From assembly GCA_033816765.1 (NCBI GenBank), contig CM066299.1:124001-188000 (forward strand): a stretch of 64,000 bases of DNA. Reading direction: 5' to 3'. Numbering within the stretch: the stretch's first letter is position 1; each line of letters begins with the position of its first letter. Shown here piece by piece: positions 42,459 through 53,084 of this stretch. The notes under the pieces were generated by a model. That model had not been told where the DNA came from. It worked only from the letters and a program-made list of their open reading frames with translations, and did not search any database. Made by a program: the position numbers and the translations under genes. This DNA comes from Nothopassalora personata. Its lineage: Eukaryota > Ascomycota > Dothideomycetes > Mycosphaerellales > Mycosphaerellaceae.

Positions 42459-42653
42459 CTAAGCACTCCTCTGAACTTCGCAGCCCGTGTAGATGGTTCT
42501 CTGAACTGTGCACTCAAACCACTTGCGTCCCTTGTGTTGGTACTCTTCGACCAGAGCGGAGTCGGTCGTGCTGTTTTGAACGGTGCACTCGAACCATTTG
42601 CGGCCTTTGTGGCGGTACTCGGCGACCAGGACTGGGGTGGCGGTAGTGAACAT
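42459..42653 (-). CDS. 64-residue protein with duplicated 14-residue motif
   Basis: From ATG 42653 a 64-residue product contains two near-identical units, 'YRHKGRKWFECTVQ' and 'YQHKGRKWFECTVQ', about 27 residues apart, each preceded by a short acidic/Val segment. The two units are also similar at DNA level, so the gene grew by internal duplication. No signal peptide. An in-frame extension upstream (to 42869) is low-complexity Pro/Ser/Thr sequence. TATA-like 'gatatacta' lies near 42760. I do not recognise the family. Conservation of W, F and C in both copies suggests a selected short domain. Confidence 0.5.
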   Translation of the reverse strand: MFTTATPVLVAEYRHKGRKWFECTVQNSTTDSALVEEYQHKGRKWFECTVQRTIYTGCEVQRSA

Positions 42654-43131
42654 TGTTGGGGTTGGTTGGTTGGTGGAGAGTGTTGGTAGTTGGTAGTTGA
42701 TACTGAATGTGTGGTGTGACGGTGAGGATGATGGGTACCTTGGGGTTTGGCCAAGATGATATACTAGGTGCCAAGGAAGAATTGCGTAATGTTCATTGAT
42801 CTGGGGCCGGCGATGCATGAAATTAAAGAGGTTGCTGCATTGATGGACACGGCAGGGTGATTCTGCCAAGACGAGAGGTATTGTTCCCTAACTCGAGACG
42901 TCTTTGTTGATAGGGCTTGATATTGTAGTTGTAGCTGCGAGCTTGTTCGTCAAAGCACGGGTGCATCTAGTTCCAACAGGCGGGAGCGTATTGTGAGACT
43001 AAATGTGAGACTGTGTGAAGAATGAACCTACCTTGCACTTACTCTATGGCTACTACCGGAGTGCACTCTTACCCAGGCTTAGCCAGGGAACGTTGCACTC
43101 ATGACGGGTCCAGCCTCAATTGCTACCGGGT
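42654..43131. other. Intergenic
   Basis: Promoter of the 64-residue gene and 3' flank of the next minus-strand gene. No further ORF supported. Confidence 0.4.
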
Positions 43132-44149
43132 TCAGATCCTGCGAATCTCCTCCATGTTACTCTTGTTGTTAGAAACGAATGTCTGCGGTCGGATACGTGA
43201 ATCGCTATCAACCTGAGCAGCAAGTCTGTGAGCTTCTGGTTCAACCCACCTGAGAGAGCTGCTTTGGCCCGTGATTGCGGCAGCTTTCGTGAGCTCGCGT
43301 TTGGCGGCCTCGTACCTGAGCCGGACCTCCTCCAGAGGGAAGCCATAGAAATAGGACTTGTTTTTGCCCGCATTAAAGATGCAGCGTTTCTTGATAAAGT
43401 ACCTGAGGCGACAGTCGTGCCTCCTGTTCCACGCCGGAGGCTGATACGTGACAATATCATGCCCAGAGGGAGCTTGTTGATACTGTGTTGATGGCTCCAA
43501 AGATGCTCCGGGTTTTGAGACCTCAGATGAATCGACAGAGCCGACGGGCACGGCAGATGACTGCTTTGGAGGAAGGTGGGACAGCCTCAACAGTGACGGA
43601 GGCTTGACCTGTGCGGCGGCAACCATTGATGGGTGTGAAGCTAGGTGGGGCATACTCAGATGTTGACGCCGCTCCACTGTTATCTGTGATTAGGGCCTGA
43701 CCTCTTGGATCCTCGCATGCCTTGCTGTCGAAAACTTCGCAGAGTGTCGTGCCGGCGGCCTTGGGGTCGTGCTCTTGGACACGAACAGGCTTGCTAGGTC
43801 CGGTATTGGTGGGACCGGCGTTGACGGGCACGGTGTATGCGGGAGTCGCAAGAACGGGCTCGAGTAATGCAGTCGTGTTATCTTTAGACGCGGCGGTGTT
43901 GAAATCAAACGTCTTTTGATCTTTCGCCGAGGCAGCATGAGACTGGACTTCTTCGGAATACTGCAGTCGTTTGGTCAGCATCTTGCAATTATTTGTAGCC
44001 ATATGCATCTTCATGTAGTGACGGGTTATCCTTGCGCCACAGTTGTCACAAACGAGAAGTTCTGCCCTCTTGGCGCGTGTCTTTACTGCCGGGCGTGACG
44101 CTTTCTGCGGCCCTTGGCTTGGAGTCCCCCCGTTCTCTTGCATTCCCAT
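43132..44149 (-). CDS. C2HC-finger hypothetical protein, one phase change
   Basis: From an ATG at 44149 (a second ATG at 44143; the frame is open further upstream only through a poly-Ser tract) the product has 'ELLVCDNCGARITRHYMKMH' followed by 'MATNNCKM', a single Cys-x2-Cys...His...Cys finger. A disordered Ser/Thr/Ala/Pro stretch follows. Near 43560-43650 the coding phase changes. The second part, in another phase, reads 'KQSSAVPVGSVDSSEVSKPG', then 'RRHDCRLRYFIKKRCIFNAG', then a helix 'EEVRLRYEAAKRELTKAAAI', ending at 43132. A GTATGC donor near 43645 might start an intron, but no good acceptor in phase is visible (the best is TTGAG). It may therefore be an unusual intron or a frameshift. 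Family unknown. Confidence 0.45.
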
Positions 44150-44210
44150 AGAGGATATCAAGGTATTGAGTGACGGTTGATACGGGATCGATTTAGAGGG
44201 GGTATGTTCG

Positions 44211-44260
44211 GAAGAAGGAGAAGAAGAAGAAGAAGAAGAAGAAGAAGAAGAAGAAGAAAA
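44211..44260 (+). repeat. (AAG)n microsatellite
   Basis: About 13 uninterrupted 'aag' units with flanking variants; read on the minus strand it encodes poly-Ser in the open frame ahead of the C2HC-finger gene. Confidence 0.9.
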
Positions 44261-44728
44261 GACAGGGGCGTGACTTCGGATGCAGCGGGTCCAGGATCGG
44301 CTCCTTGCAACGCGTGGCGATCGTTCAGGAACGGCGCCAAGCAGCAGCCAAATCAAGACAAGCCTCAGCGTCCATTCCTGCAACGCTTAGCCGCATGCGC
44401 AAGCAACCCCAATCACATCGTGGAGAAGACGAGCGGCTAGCCTTGGGTGACGCGGCCGATCTCAGGGACGCAGACATGACCGCGGAAACACACTGTCGTG
44501 TACGTCCTCGCGTCTTTCCTGACACTCCTCGCTGCATTCCGCGCCCCTTGTTTTCCATTCATCTGCTGTCTCTTGGCCAGCTTGGCGTCCCGTGGCCGAT
44601 TGCTACATCTGGAAGGACATCTCTTGGCTGGACATCTCTTGGCTGGACCAGAATCGTGGGAAGACACCGCCGGTGGGGAAGGACGGGCGGGGACGGAGCT
44701 TGGTGATTGCGAAGAAACAGTCCTCGCC
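44261..44728. other. Divergent promoter region
   Basis: Between the minus-strand C2HC-finger gene and the plus-strand GH76 gene. Imperfect short direct repeats 'catctcttggctgga' at about 44620 and 44635. No ORF of its own. Confidence 0.45.
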
Positions 44729-46149
44729 ATGCGTTTCCTTCGACATGCCGCGGCCATAGCGGCGGCAGCGTCTACGGCTACCGCGATCCAGCTCGATACT
44801 TCAGATGCGGACTCTATCAAGTCAGCAGCGAAGACGATTGCGGCCAAGATGGTCGCATACTACCCACAGGGAGCTGGCAGTATACCAGGTATCCTCGGTG
44901 ACCCATATTACTGGTGGGAAGCTGGGGAGATGTTCGGTTCTCTCATAGATTACTGGTACTACACCGGAGACTCGCAATACAACAACATCACCACAAACGC
45001 ACTGGTTTTCCAGCTAAGCGATACCTACGACTACATGCCCGCGAACCAGTCAAAAGACGAAGGGAACGACGATCAAATCTTCTGGGCATTCGCCGTCATG
45101 ACAGCGGCAGAGTACAAATATCCCAACCCACCGGACAATGTACCAGCCTGGATCTCGATTGCGGCAGCAGTGTTTAACAGCCAAGCGGCGAGATGGGAGA
45201 CATCACACTGCGCAGGAGGACTTCGCTGGCAGATTTATCAATTCAACAATGGCTGGAACTACAAGAACTCACCGTCCAATGGCGGCTTCCTCAACCTCGC
45301 TGCCAGACTGTATGCCTATACTGGAAACAGCACTTACGCTCATTGGGTGGACAAGACTTGGGATTGGATGGACTCTGTCGGCCTTATCAGTTCCACCGGC
45401 CAGGTCTACGATGGAACGGATGCCCTGCAGAACTGCTCGAATCTCGATCACATCCAGTGGACGTACAGTGCCGGCATGCTCCTCAACGCCGCAGCTTTCA
45501 TGTGGAACGTGACCAACGGAACAGATCAAACGAAATGGGAAACGAGAGCGAATCAGATCTGGAATGCGAGTTCATCCGTCTTCTTCAAGAACCAAGTCAT
45601 GCTGGAGCAAGCATGCGAGTCGTCCAAGAACTGCAACGTCGATCAAAAAAGGTACGTCCGTCCACTCTTTCCTCCCTATAACCCCTCACTGACCCCCTGC
45701 ACAGCTTCAAAGCCCCCTTCTCCCGCTTCCTCGCCGCCTCCTCCAAAGTAATGCCGAGCCTCTACCCCTCGATCCAACCCTACTTGGTCGCCTCCGCCAA
45801 AGCCGCCGCCGCTCAATGCTCCGGCGGCGACGACGGGACCACCTGCGGCATCCAATGGACGAACAACGGCGCCTGGGACGGCACAAATGGTGTCGGCCAG
45901 CAGATGTCAGCACTGGAAGTCGTCCAGGCGAATTTGATCCAGCAGTCGTATGCACCCGTGACCGCCCAGAAAGGAGGTATTTCCCAAGGGAATGCGAGCT
46001 TGGGCACGTCTAAGGATGGATCCTCGTCGGATGGGGACGCGGCTAAGTCTACGCCGATTACGACGGCGGATAAGGCGGGTGCGGCGATTTTGACGATTAT
46101 GATGGTGGTGGGGACGTTGGGGGGTAGTTGGTTTATCGTAAGCGCGTGA
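44729..46149 (+). CDS. DCW1/DFG5-type GH76 cell-wall protein
   Basis: Exon 44729-45651, intron 45652-45704 (53 nt, GTACGT...CACAG, 'CACTGAC' branch site) and exon 45705-46149 give 455 residues. It starts with a signal peptide (MRFLRHAAAIAAAAS). The body is a full family 76 glycoside hydrolase: 'YYPQGAGSIPGILGDPYYWW', the catalytic pair in 'DEGNDDQIFWAF' (Asp114, Asp115), 'WQIYQFNNGWNYKNSPSNGG', 'LDHIQWTYSAGMLLNAAAFM', then 'SFKAPFSRFLAASS' across the splice junction, and 'CGIQWTNNGAWDG'. The C-terminus is Ser/Thr-rich and ends in a hydrophobic tail 'AAILTIMMVVGTLGGSW', as for GPI attachment. In yeasts DCW1/DFG5 transfer GPI-proteins from their lipid anchor to wall glucan. The same role is inferred here. 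Confidence 0.9.
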
Positions 46150-46589
46150 AGAAGAAGGTTTGGAACTTGTGCGTTCAGCGGGAAAGTAGACTGATATGAA
46201 TACTTGTATAGAGGTTGATGTATAACGGTCAGTATATAATGTGCCAACCGTGCTTCCACATGCCGATTGTTCAGGCATCGCTGCTCATCATCATAAAGGC
46301 TGGTTTCCCGAGCAGATGAGGGGCGATATGGTATCATCTGAGGCCTCAGACCACGAAGATGAACTCGTCAAGCCCACACGTCCCCTGTAGGAGGCGGTGA
46401 AACTGAGGGCCCTCGTGACAGACTGATCGAGTCAGGTGAAGTGAAGGGAGCTAGCATCAACAGCGCCGTGTATCGGTCTGTGCGTCGGTGCTCCTACCTT
46501 GCGCGCACGAAAGCGAACCATCAGTTCAAACATAACTTAGCATCTTCCGCCCAGATCAATCGACCACCCTCCGCCTCACTATAGCGCCG
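46150..46589. other. Intergenic
   Basis: 3' flank of the GH76 gene and 5' flank of the F-box-like relic; no ORF supported. Confidence 0.45.
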
Positions 46590-48216
46590 ATGGAAGCCAC
46601 AACATCAGCAGCAGAGACGACCATGCTACTTCTTCGGGTACTCACAGTCCCACGCGAGATCCGCGATAAGATCTACGAGCTGACGCTGGCACCAGACCCG
46701 GTCAGTCAGACCGTCAGGCAGCCTAGTGGCTACCTTTTCCACACGCCGATTGCACGCAAAATCTGACATCCTCGCCATCAACAAAGCGACTCGTCTCGGA
46801 GCGAACCAAGCGCTTGTACGCACCGAGACATTCGTGCTGGTAACGATGAAGGACGAGCTGACTTTTGGACATTTAACAAGTTTAGCGCTCGATGGGTAAC
46901 GCACTTCCTTCGACGGCCTCGACTGTTCCGCGAGCAGAACTACCATATTCTCCGCGTCGATCTCAAACTCGCTTGAACCGATGAGAAGAAGGCTATAAGA
47001 TAGTAGGCGAGTCAAGAGGCACTTTCCATGTTTCTCCGCCTGCAGGACCTCAGGGAGTTGTACGCAGCCCTGCAGTGGGCATTGTACCTCGAGAAGTGGA
47101 AAGTAGAGAGGACTAGGTCTAGCGTATAGATGAATAGAATCTCTTTGTCTTAAACCGCGGCTCGATCGACACGAGGCTCAAATTGAAGATCATATCAAGA
47201 GCGGGTAAGCCAATCACCGAGAAATTCGAGAGAGCTCTGCTGCAACTATTCTTTAGCTACAGTGGACTCGGTCAGACACTCTCTATCAGCGGTCCCAGCA
47301 AGCATATAACCAGCGAGCTCGTTCGCCGAATTTGCAGATCGAAGCCTGACGTCGAAGCTGTAGCTTAGACTATGCTCGATGCGGTAGTAGCACTGTCCAA
47401 AGAAGCCGGAAAGCTCTATACAGAAGGATGCCACAGCTACGTGGTCACCTTTTTCGAGAACGCGAGCTGCACTGGCGTAGCGGTCTTCTAAGGATCGTAC
47501 CCGACAGCGCCTACAGCACATGGTTTGAGCTCATACTGCGTGGAAACGCCATTCTGCTCGGCTTCGGTGCTATAGCTATAAGTCGTTACCTTTAGGGCCA
47601 TTAGGCGCAAGGTACTCTAGAGTAGTACTACACTAACGTGGCACCTTTCTATCTTCTCTGTCGTCGAGTCGGGAGCTTCCATGGTTAGGATTACCTATAC
47701 TGGGACTAGATCACGAGTGGCCGATGGCATTTAGAGATTGACCGTCTCCTGCTGTTGATTACACTAGGTCTTGCTCTACAGCATTTGAAGGGACTGAATC
47801 GCCTTAAGCTGGACAGATTGAACGATCGGTTCAGAGCCAGCACATCGCCCATGATGACAACTATCTAGAAGATATCTACCACGACAAGGTGTGTATTATC
47901 ATCTTACACGTATGACACTCGATAATTGCGAACAACTATAACAGACCCGAGCCAGAATCCTCGGTGACAGCATCACAGCAGTGGACTTTCTGCAAAGCCT
48001 CAGCGTGACGGAACTGAAGGATGAGATAACCGTAAAGACGACAGCGATATACCGGAACACTGCTCCAGCCGCTATTCATGGGTTGGAGAAGAAGTCGCCA
48101 GCTGCGGAGGGGAGCAAGGAGACTTGGAATGCGTAGATCTACGTAGTATAGGTGGCGGACGGGCCTCATTCGGCATGGGTTAGCAAGAGAAAGCAACGTA
48201 GTGTGATTACTACGTA
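46590..48216 (+). pseudogene. F-box-like gene with many stops and frame changes
   Basis: ATG 46590 opens 'LLLRVLTVPREIRDKIYELT', a typical F-box-like start, but the frame ends within 60 codons. Coding pieces continue in other phases: 'SDILAINKATRLGANQALVR', 'LFREQNYHILRVDLKLA', then in one phase from 47183 'SGLGQTLSISGPSKH', 'PDVEAVA' [TAG] 'TMLDAVVALSKEAGKLYTEG', 'FENASCTGVAVF' [TAA], and later 'FLQSLSVTELKDEITVKTTA'. The stops are mainly TAG and TAA, as expected from C-to-T changes at CpA. Clearly inactive. Confidence 0.6.
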
Positions 48217-49067
48217 ACATGGAAGGACGGAGCTGAATGATAGGATGCTTGAATTGTTCGAAGAGACCTAGCGGCCGTTTGGGCAAATGATGATGTAGCA
48301 GATCAACTAATCAGGCCTCTATCTAATCTCGACGCCAGCTACTTTCCGTTTCGTCGTGGATGCTTTTCTTTTCTGCTGCTGGATGTCCGAGTGCTCAAAC
48401 ATCATCCTGCTACGTAATTGGCCTGTTATTGAAATCTGTGGACATCGCCGCTACAGACCCTTCTTAGGGTCCCTTGACAATGTCGTGAGCTAGGTCGACA
48501 ACACTTCAGGCTCAATGATGCCTCTTTTGAACGTGAGGTCAGAGCATTTTGCAAGTGCGACATGAGTGATAGCAGTCTTTTCAAATGATTGATCTGCTTA
48601 TAGTCAAGCTCTCTGCGGAGTTTCTCGAGGACTGCGACATGAGTCTTAAGAACATCTTCCTGAACGAGAACGGATCCTTGAAAATTGGTCAGTTAGATCT
48701 GGCCAATGCCTTTTTTGACTTATTTGGGGTTCTTAAAGAAAATGATGTGAAGTTGTGATAGAAGCGATTAGCGTTCAAACTCTTGCGTCTTTACGCGGGC
48801 TTATGAGTCTTAATGCACACTCTCTCATTGCTATTTATCTGGGGTTTCCGCAGGTCCAGAGCCCTTTACCACATGCACAAGTAGGGCCCTTCTCCTATGC
48901 TCTACGATGCCTCAGAGTACTTCTTCATTCTGACACACCTTCTTGACCCTTCACTGCATCCAAGTCCGCCTGAGCTTTAGTATCGACCCATCCTACAATT
49001 CCTTCTGGGACCTCGCACTTATATGCTTTCGACGTATGTATGCGGAAGTCCTCCTGTCGACTAAAGC
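48217..49067. other. Intergenic with a possible kinase fragment
   Basis: At about 48600-48760 (plus) a frame reads 'AEFLEDCDMSLKNIFLNENG' then 'SLKIGQLDLANAFF'. The spacing matches a kinase catalytic loop plus DFG segment, but with both key motifs damaged (DCD, QLD). It is too short and degraded to be more than a relic. No other ORF supported. Confidence 0.35.
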
Positions 49068-50450
49068 TCAACACAGAAAGCACCATAGCCTCGCCATAAT
49101 GCTGAAAAATATTCCCCGAAGGACCGCATCTGTGCTGGAGGTAGCGAAGCAACGACAAGTCATGCTAAACATGCTCCGAGCTAGGAGAGACACGCACATG
49201 CGCTTCCAGTGTGGTGAACGTTTGTTGGTCCCAGCCCTGTTACGGAATGTGCGAAATCTGATCAGGGCCAAGATCCAGGCTCCGTCGATATGTACAGGCT
49301 CGCCACTTGCCGAGATCGGCAGCAGGTCGAGGAAGGCTAGGTCTAGTGTATCTGACAGGTCGTGTTGGAGCTTGATCACCTGGGCCTGGACTGGGCGCTA
49401 GTCTGGGTCGTCGGTCAGTCCGAGTTTCCAGCTGTAGGCCATGGTAAGAGTAGCCATGTCTAGACGAATGATGATGATTCGTGCGATCGGTTCGACAAGA
49501 CTTGGGTCTGGCTGGCTCACAAAGCGTGTCATGGCATCGTTGCCAAGACTCGTCGACGTGAGCATGTTGTTGATAGCCTTGATCTGTGTGTAGTTGCCTC
49601 GCTAGAAGTGCTCGTCCATCCTGTTCTTGAGGTTCTTCGGAACGTCGAGAAGTGTCCACGCCATGGCGTTCAGCCAGTCTGTGCTAGGTCCCGTTCTAGC
49701 CTGTAGACGTGACGTCAAAGGCTGCATGATGCCGTGCTGGGAGTTCTTTACCGTGACCTGCATGTTACCTCCAATACATGCGCGGAACGGAGACAGGACC
49801 GAGGGCCAGACGTCCGCAGTGTTGGCTGGTGGATGCTCAGGTAGAGTCTACAGAGTGAAGTCAAGTTCTGGGAAAAGGTCCGAGTGTTGGCTCCGGAAAT
49901 CGTCGCTTGGACGGGCCCCGCCAGGCACAAGCTTCCTGCAGAACTTTGTGGTACCCAACAGGAGTATCTGAAGCGACTTGCAGGATTTCGGTAGATCTCG
50001 AGCGAGTAAAAGCATGTGGCAGGGCTGCTGTTGTGCATCTGGCGATCGTGCTACTGTCTTGCGAAGGTCAACCCGTAATGTCCACTTCTCGAATTGCTGC
50101 ACAGAGTGGTCGTCCTCGCTCAGAACTAGGATCTGGATGCAATGTGCCCAATTAGTAAGTTTGCTTTGATTGTGGATTATGACAATGAACCAGTTCTTCT
50201 CGTGGAGGATCTGAGATGCTTCGGCTGCGATCTCTTTGTTGACGCCGAGCATGCTGACCTCGAACTGGTAGGGGCGTGCATGGCTGCTTGTGTATGCGAT
50301 GCTACTGCTACTCGATGTTGTTCCTCCCTAGCTGTCTGGCGTTGCAACGTAATCCGAGTCAAGAAGGTACCTGTAGATCTGGTCGCGCAGTTCTCGAGGA
50401 ATGAGAAAGTTGGTCCGCATTGAACTGCTAATGGTAGTGGCGTCCAGCAT
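49068..50450 (-). pseudogene. F-box-like gene, one frame with four in-frame TAG
   Basis: From ATG 50450 a single phase runs 461 codons to a TGA at 49068-49070, broken by TAG at codons 41, 201, 283 and 351 (50328-50330, 49848-49850, 49602-49604, 49398-49400) and by no other stop or frameshift. The start reads 'TNFLIPRELRDQIYRYLLDS', an F-box-like motif. Later parts read 'EVSMLGVNKEIAAEASQILH', 'KNWFIVIIHNQSKLTNWAHC' and 'DLAFLDLLPISASGEPVHID', typical of fungal F-box-like proteins with an alpha/beta C-terminal half. All four TAG codons fit CAG with one C-to-T change at CpA. With four nonsense codons and otherwise perfect frame, inactivation was recent or sudden, as RIP would do. Confidence 0.65.
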
Positions 50451-50813
50451 GGCGTGAGTTGGTACGATAGCGTCGGTCCTGGATAATGCCGCGGAGAGTC
50501 GAGTTGAAGAAATGCGATGCTGTCGGTGGTTTGTTGTGATGTTGTCACCGTTTTCTGGAGATCAATTTCAGCGACAACTTCACTAACGGAGCACGCGCTA
50601 GTGGAGCTAAGGTGTGGTCTAAGCGCAATGCCCAACTTTGGCGTCGATAGCACACGATACATTGCCTTCAAAAAGATATATTGTGAGATCTAAGACATCG
50701 ACTTTGTCTGTTCGCTAACAATAGGCTTATATAGATAGGTAAGCCTTAGCTCGATTTAGAAGGACCCGTAGATATAGGTAAATATAAGCAACGAGGTATG
50801 CCTCCCTAATGCA

Positions 50814-51060
50814 TTCGTGATTGCTCTTGAAGTCTAGGGGCTTATCTTATAAGTACATATGTTCACTATAAAGCTTCAAAGTATATACATAAGTTAAGTA
50901 CTATCGCACTGTTAAGTAGGTACCGTAAGGCCTACAAGCGATTTATCACTTACACCTTGTTTGTTAAAGAAATATAAGTAGACGATACAGCACTGGTTTA
51001 ACTGTCGCAAAGCTTGTCTGTAAATCGTTTGTGGTAACTTGTTTGTTACTTAGTCTGTCG
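50814..51060 (+). repeat. Dispersed AT-rich repeat, copy B
   Basis: Direct, diverged copy of the repeat at 1-250, sharing 'ttcgtgat', 'aggggcttatctta', 'cttacaccttgtttgt' and 'ctgtcgcaa' in the same order. No terminal repeats or ORF seen. Confidence 0.7.
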
Positions 51061-51586
51061 ATAGGGATCGCTAAAGGGCATACAGATGCCGCCTTCAGGA
51101 CCTAGAAAAATTCCAATGGCCAAGCGCCATGCTTGCAAGAGCCGACGAGATTTCTAGAATTACACTAGGCCTACTCCAGATCTGGCGCAGCTTGTCTGCC
51201 ATGCAATACATCCATGCAATACCTCCACAAGGCAGTGGATGAGCATAGCTACGACATCGACACCATCATCAAAATCTCGCAATCTTAGCTTCTGCGCGCT
51301 TCCTATCCCATAATCGTCTTCCATCCTCAACGGAACCCCAGCCCCTACAACTTCTTCACATGCAAGCCAAGACCTCCCCCCCCCTCTTCATCCCAAGCCT
51401 CAGGCCCCACAAATCCTCCAAACCCTCCTCCGCCGACTCGGCAAATGCGCCAAATTCCAAACGCCATCAAAAGCCGACAGACACCACACACCTACACAAC
51501 ATCCGCCCCCTCCAACTTTCCTTCCCACCATCCCATCCACTCGTTTGCAGCATCTTCCACCCAGGATATACAAGAACACATACACG
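51061..51586. other. Intergenic, promoter of the dehydrogenase gene
   Basis: Strongly pyrimidine-rich from 51310 to 51586, as common in fungal promoters and leaders. No ORF supported. Confidence 0.45.
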
Positions 51587-52736
51587 ATGAAACTCCTCTA
51601 CCCAACCTCCCTCGTCCTCGACACCTCCCTCCTCGCCGGCTTCGCCCCGGAACTCCACGCCTACGACGTCACCCAGCCAATTCCTGAGTCTCTTATCGAT
51701 GCGGAAATTCTCGTGACTTGGAGCAATAGCGCTTCGAATTTAAAGGTACGTTGGGTATTGTGTCATGTCATGTTATGGCACGGCACGGGCCCCCTTTCCA
51801 AGACCAGAAGTCTCCTCCCAAATGCTGGAACTAGATCGATCTGCCTCGAAACCCAATTTTCAAAAAAAAGATATTGTCCGTGCCCCTACCCCCTACCACC
51901 TACCACAGCGACAGCGAATCCAAACCTAACATCCCCCTCAATCTCCACAGGACGCAGCCTCCCGCATGAAGAATCTCCGCTGGATCCAATCCCTCGCCGC
52001 CGGCCCCAACGACGTCCTCAACGCCGGTTTCCACCCCGCCAAAATCACAATCACCACCGGCTCCGGCCTCCACGACTCCACCGTCGCCGAACACACCCTG
52101 GGCCTGCTCCTCAACGCCGCGCGGAAATTCTACGAAATGCGCGAGTACCAACTGCGATCGGAGTGGCCGCAGCATTTAGGGGGGCCGCAACCCGACCGTC
52201 CCCAGGGCGCCTTTACGAGTCTGCGGGGGGCGAACGTGTTGATTTGGGGGTTTGGGAATATTGCGAAGAGGCTGACGCCGATGTTGCGAGGGCTGGGGGC
52301 GAATGTGCGCGGTGTGGCGAGGAGTGGGGGAGTCAGGGATGGGGTTGAGGTGATTTCGGAAGAAGGATTGTCGGAGGCGTTGGGGAGGACTGATGCGTTG
52401 GTGATGATTTTGCCGGGGAGTGAGGGGACGCATAAGGCGTTGAATGCGGAGCGGTTGCGGCAGTTGCCGAGTCATGCGTGGGTGGTGAATGTGGGTCGCG
52501 GCACGTGTGTGGATGAGGATGCGTTGGTGAGCGCTTTGAATGAGGGGAGGATTGGTGGTGCGGCGTTGGATGTGTTTGTGAAGGAACCGTTGCCGAAGGA
52601 GAGTGCGTTGTGGAAGGCGAGGAATTGCGTGATAAGTCCGCATGCGGCGGGTGGGAGGCCACAAGGTGCGGAGGACTTGATTGCGTATAATTTGAGGAGA
52701 TTCCTGGCTGGTCAGGAGTTGAAGAATGTGATTTGA
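51587..52736 (+). CDS. D-isomer 2-hydroxyacid dehydrogenase
   Basis: Exon 51587-51745, intron 51746-51950 (205 nt, GTACGT donor, 'CTAAC' branch site at 51926, CCACAG acceptor) and exon 51951-52736 give 314 residues. The Rossmann motif is 'VLIWGFGNIAKRL' (G-x-G-x2-A). The three catalytic residues of the family are all present: Arg in 'VVNVGRGTCVDEDAL', Glu in 'ALDVFVKEPLPKES' and His in 'CVISPHAAGG'. 'LRWIQSLAAGPNDV' and 'GSGLHDSTVAEHTLGLLLNA' are also typical. It should reduce or oxidise a 2-hydroxy/2-oxo acid with NAD(P)H in the cytosol; the substrate cannot be read from sequence. The protein lacks targeting signals. The long intron is unusual for this window but the phases agree. Confidence 0.88.
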
Positions 52737-53084
52737 AGTGTTGGCGTATGTGTCGTCGCAGGTGGCTGATGGTAGGCAGGTGTATGTAGATGATGTGTTG
52801 GCTAGGTCAGTGGTCAGTAGCAGGCGTTGAGTTGGCGGTCATTTTGGCGGGACAGCGTAGGCACAAAAGCCGTTGGATCTTCGCACTTTCTTGTTATCAA
52901 GACGATTTTGAAGGCATATCAACGACACTGCCCTTCGATCTCCATCATGAAGCTAACTGTGGCTTACTTCCTGGCGCTATGCCTACAGCGCTCCGCTCCC
53001 TCACCGACATCACCTGTTTCTCAACCCTCTTAGCAACACTCTATAGATTAAAAGATATAGGCGACACGGCGCAAACGTAAACCG
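52737..53084. other. 3' flank, border to RIP-mutated DNA
   Basis: Ordinary composition up to about 53084, then an abrupt change to CpA-poor DNA. No ORF supported. Confidence 0.5.

Noticed and set aside
43123..43145. 'gggttcagatcc' as a tRNA B box
   Set aside because: No matching A box, no cloverleaf and no terminator nearby; it lies at the 3' end of a coding frame.
44177..44440. Plus-strand ORF with a run of Arg
   Set aside because: Produced by translating the (AAG)n microsatellite; no other coding character.
46590..50450. Reassigned stop codons (TAG/TAA read as Gln) as a genetic-code variant
   Set aside because: Intact genes in the window end with TAA, TAG and TGA in the normal way, so a nuclear code change is excluded; RIP-type mutation is simpler.
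51900..52664. Minus-strand and third-frame ORFs over the dehydrogenase gene
   Set aside because: The plus-strand frame has all family motifs and catalytic residues; the others are His/Pro-rich shadows.
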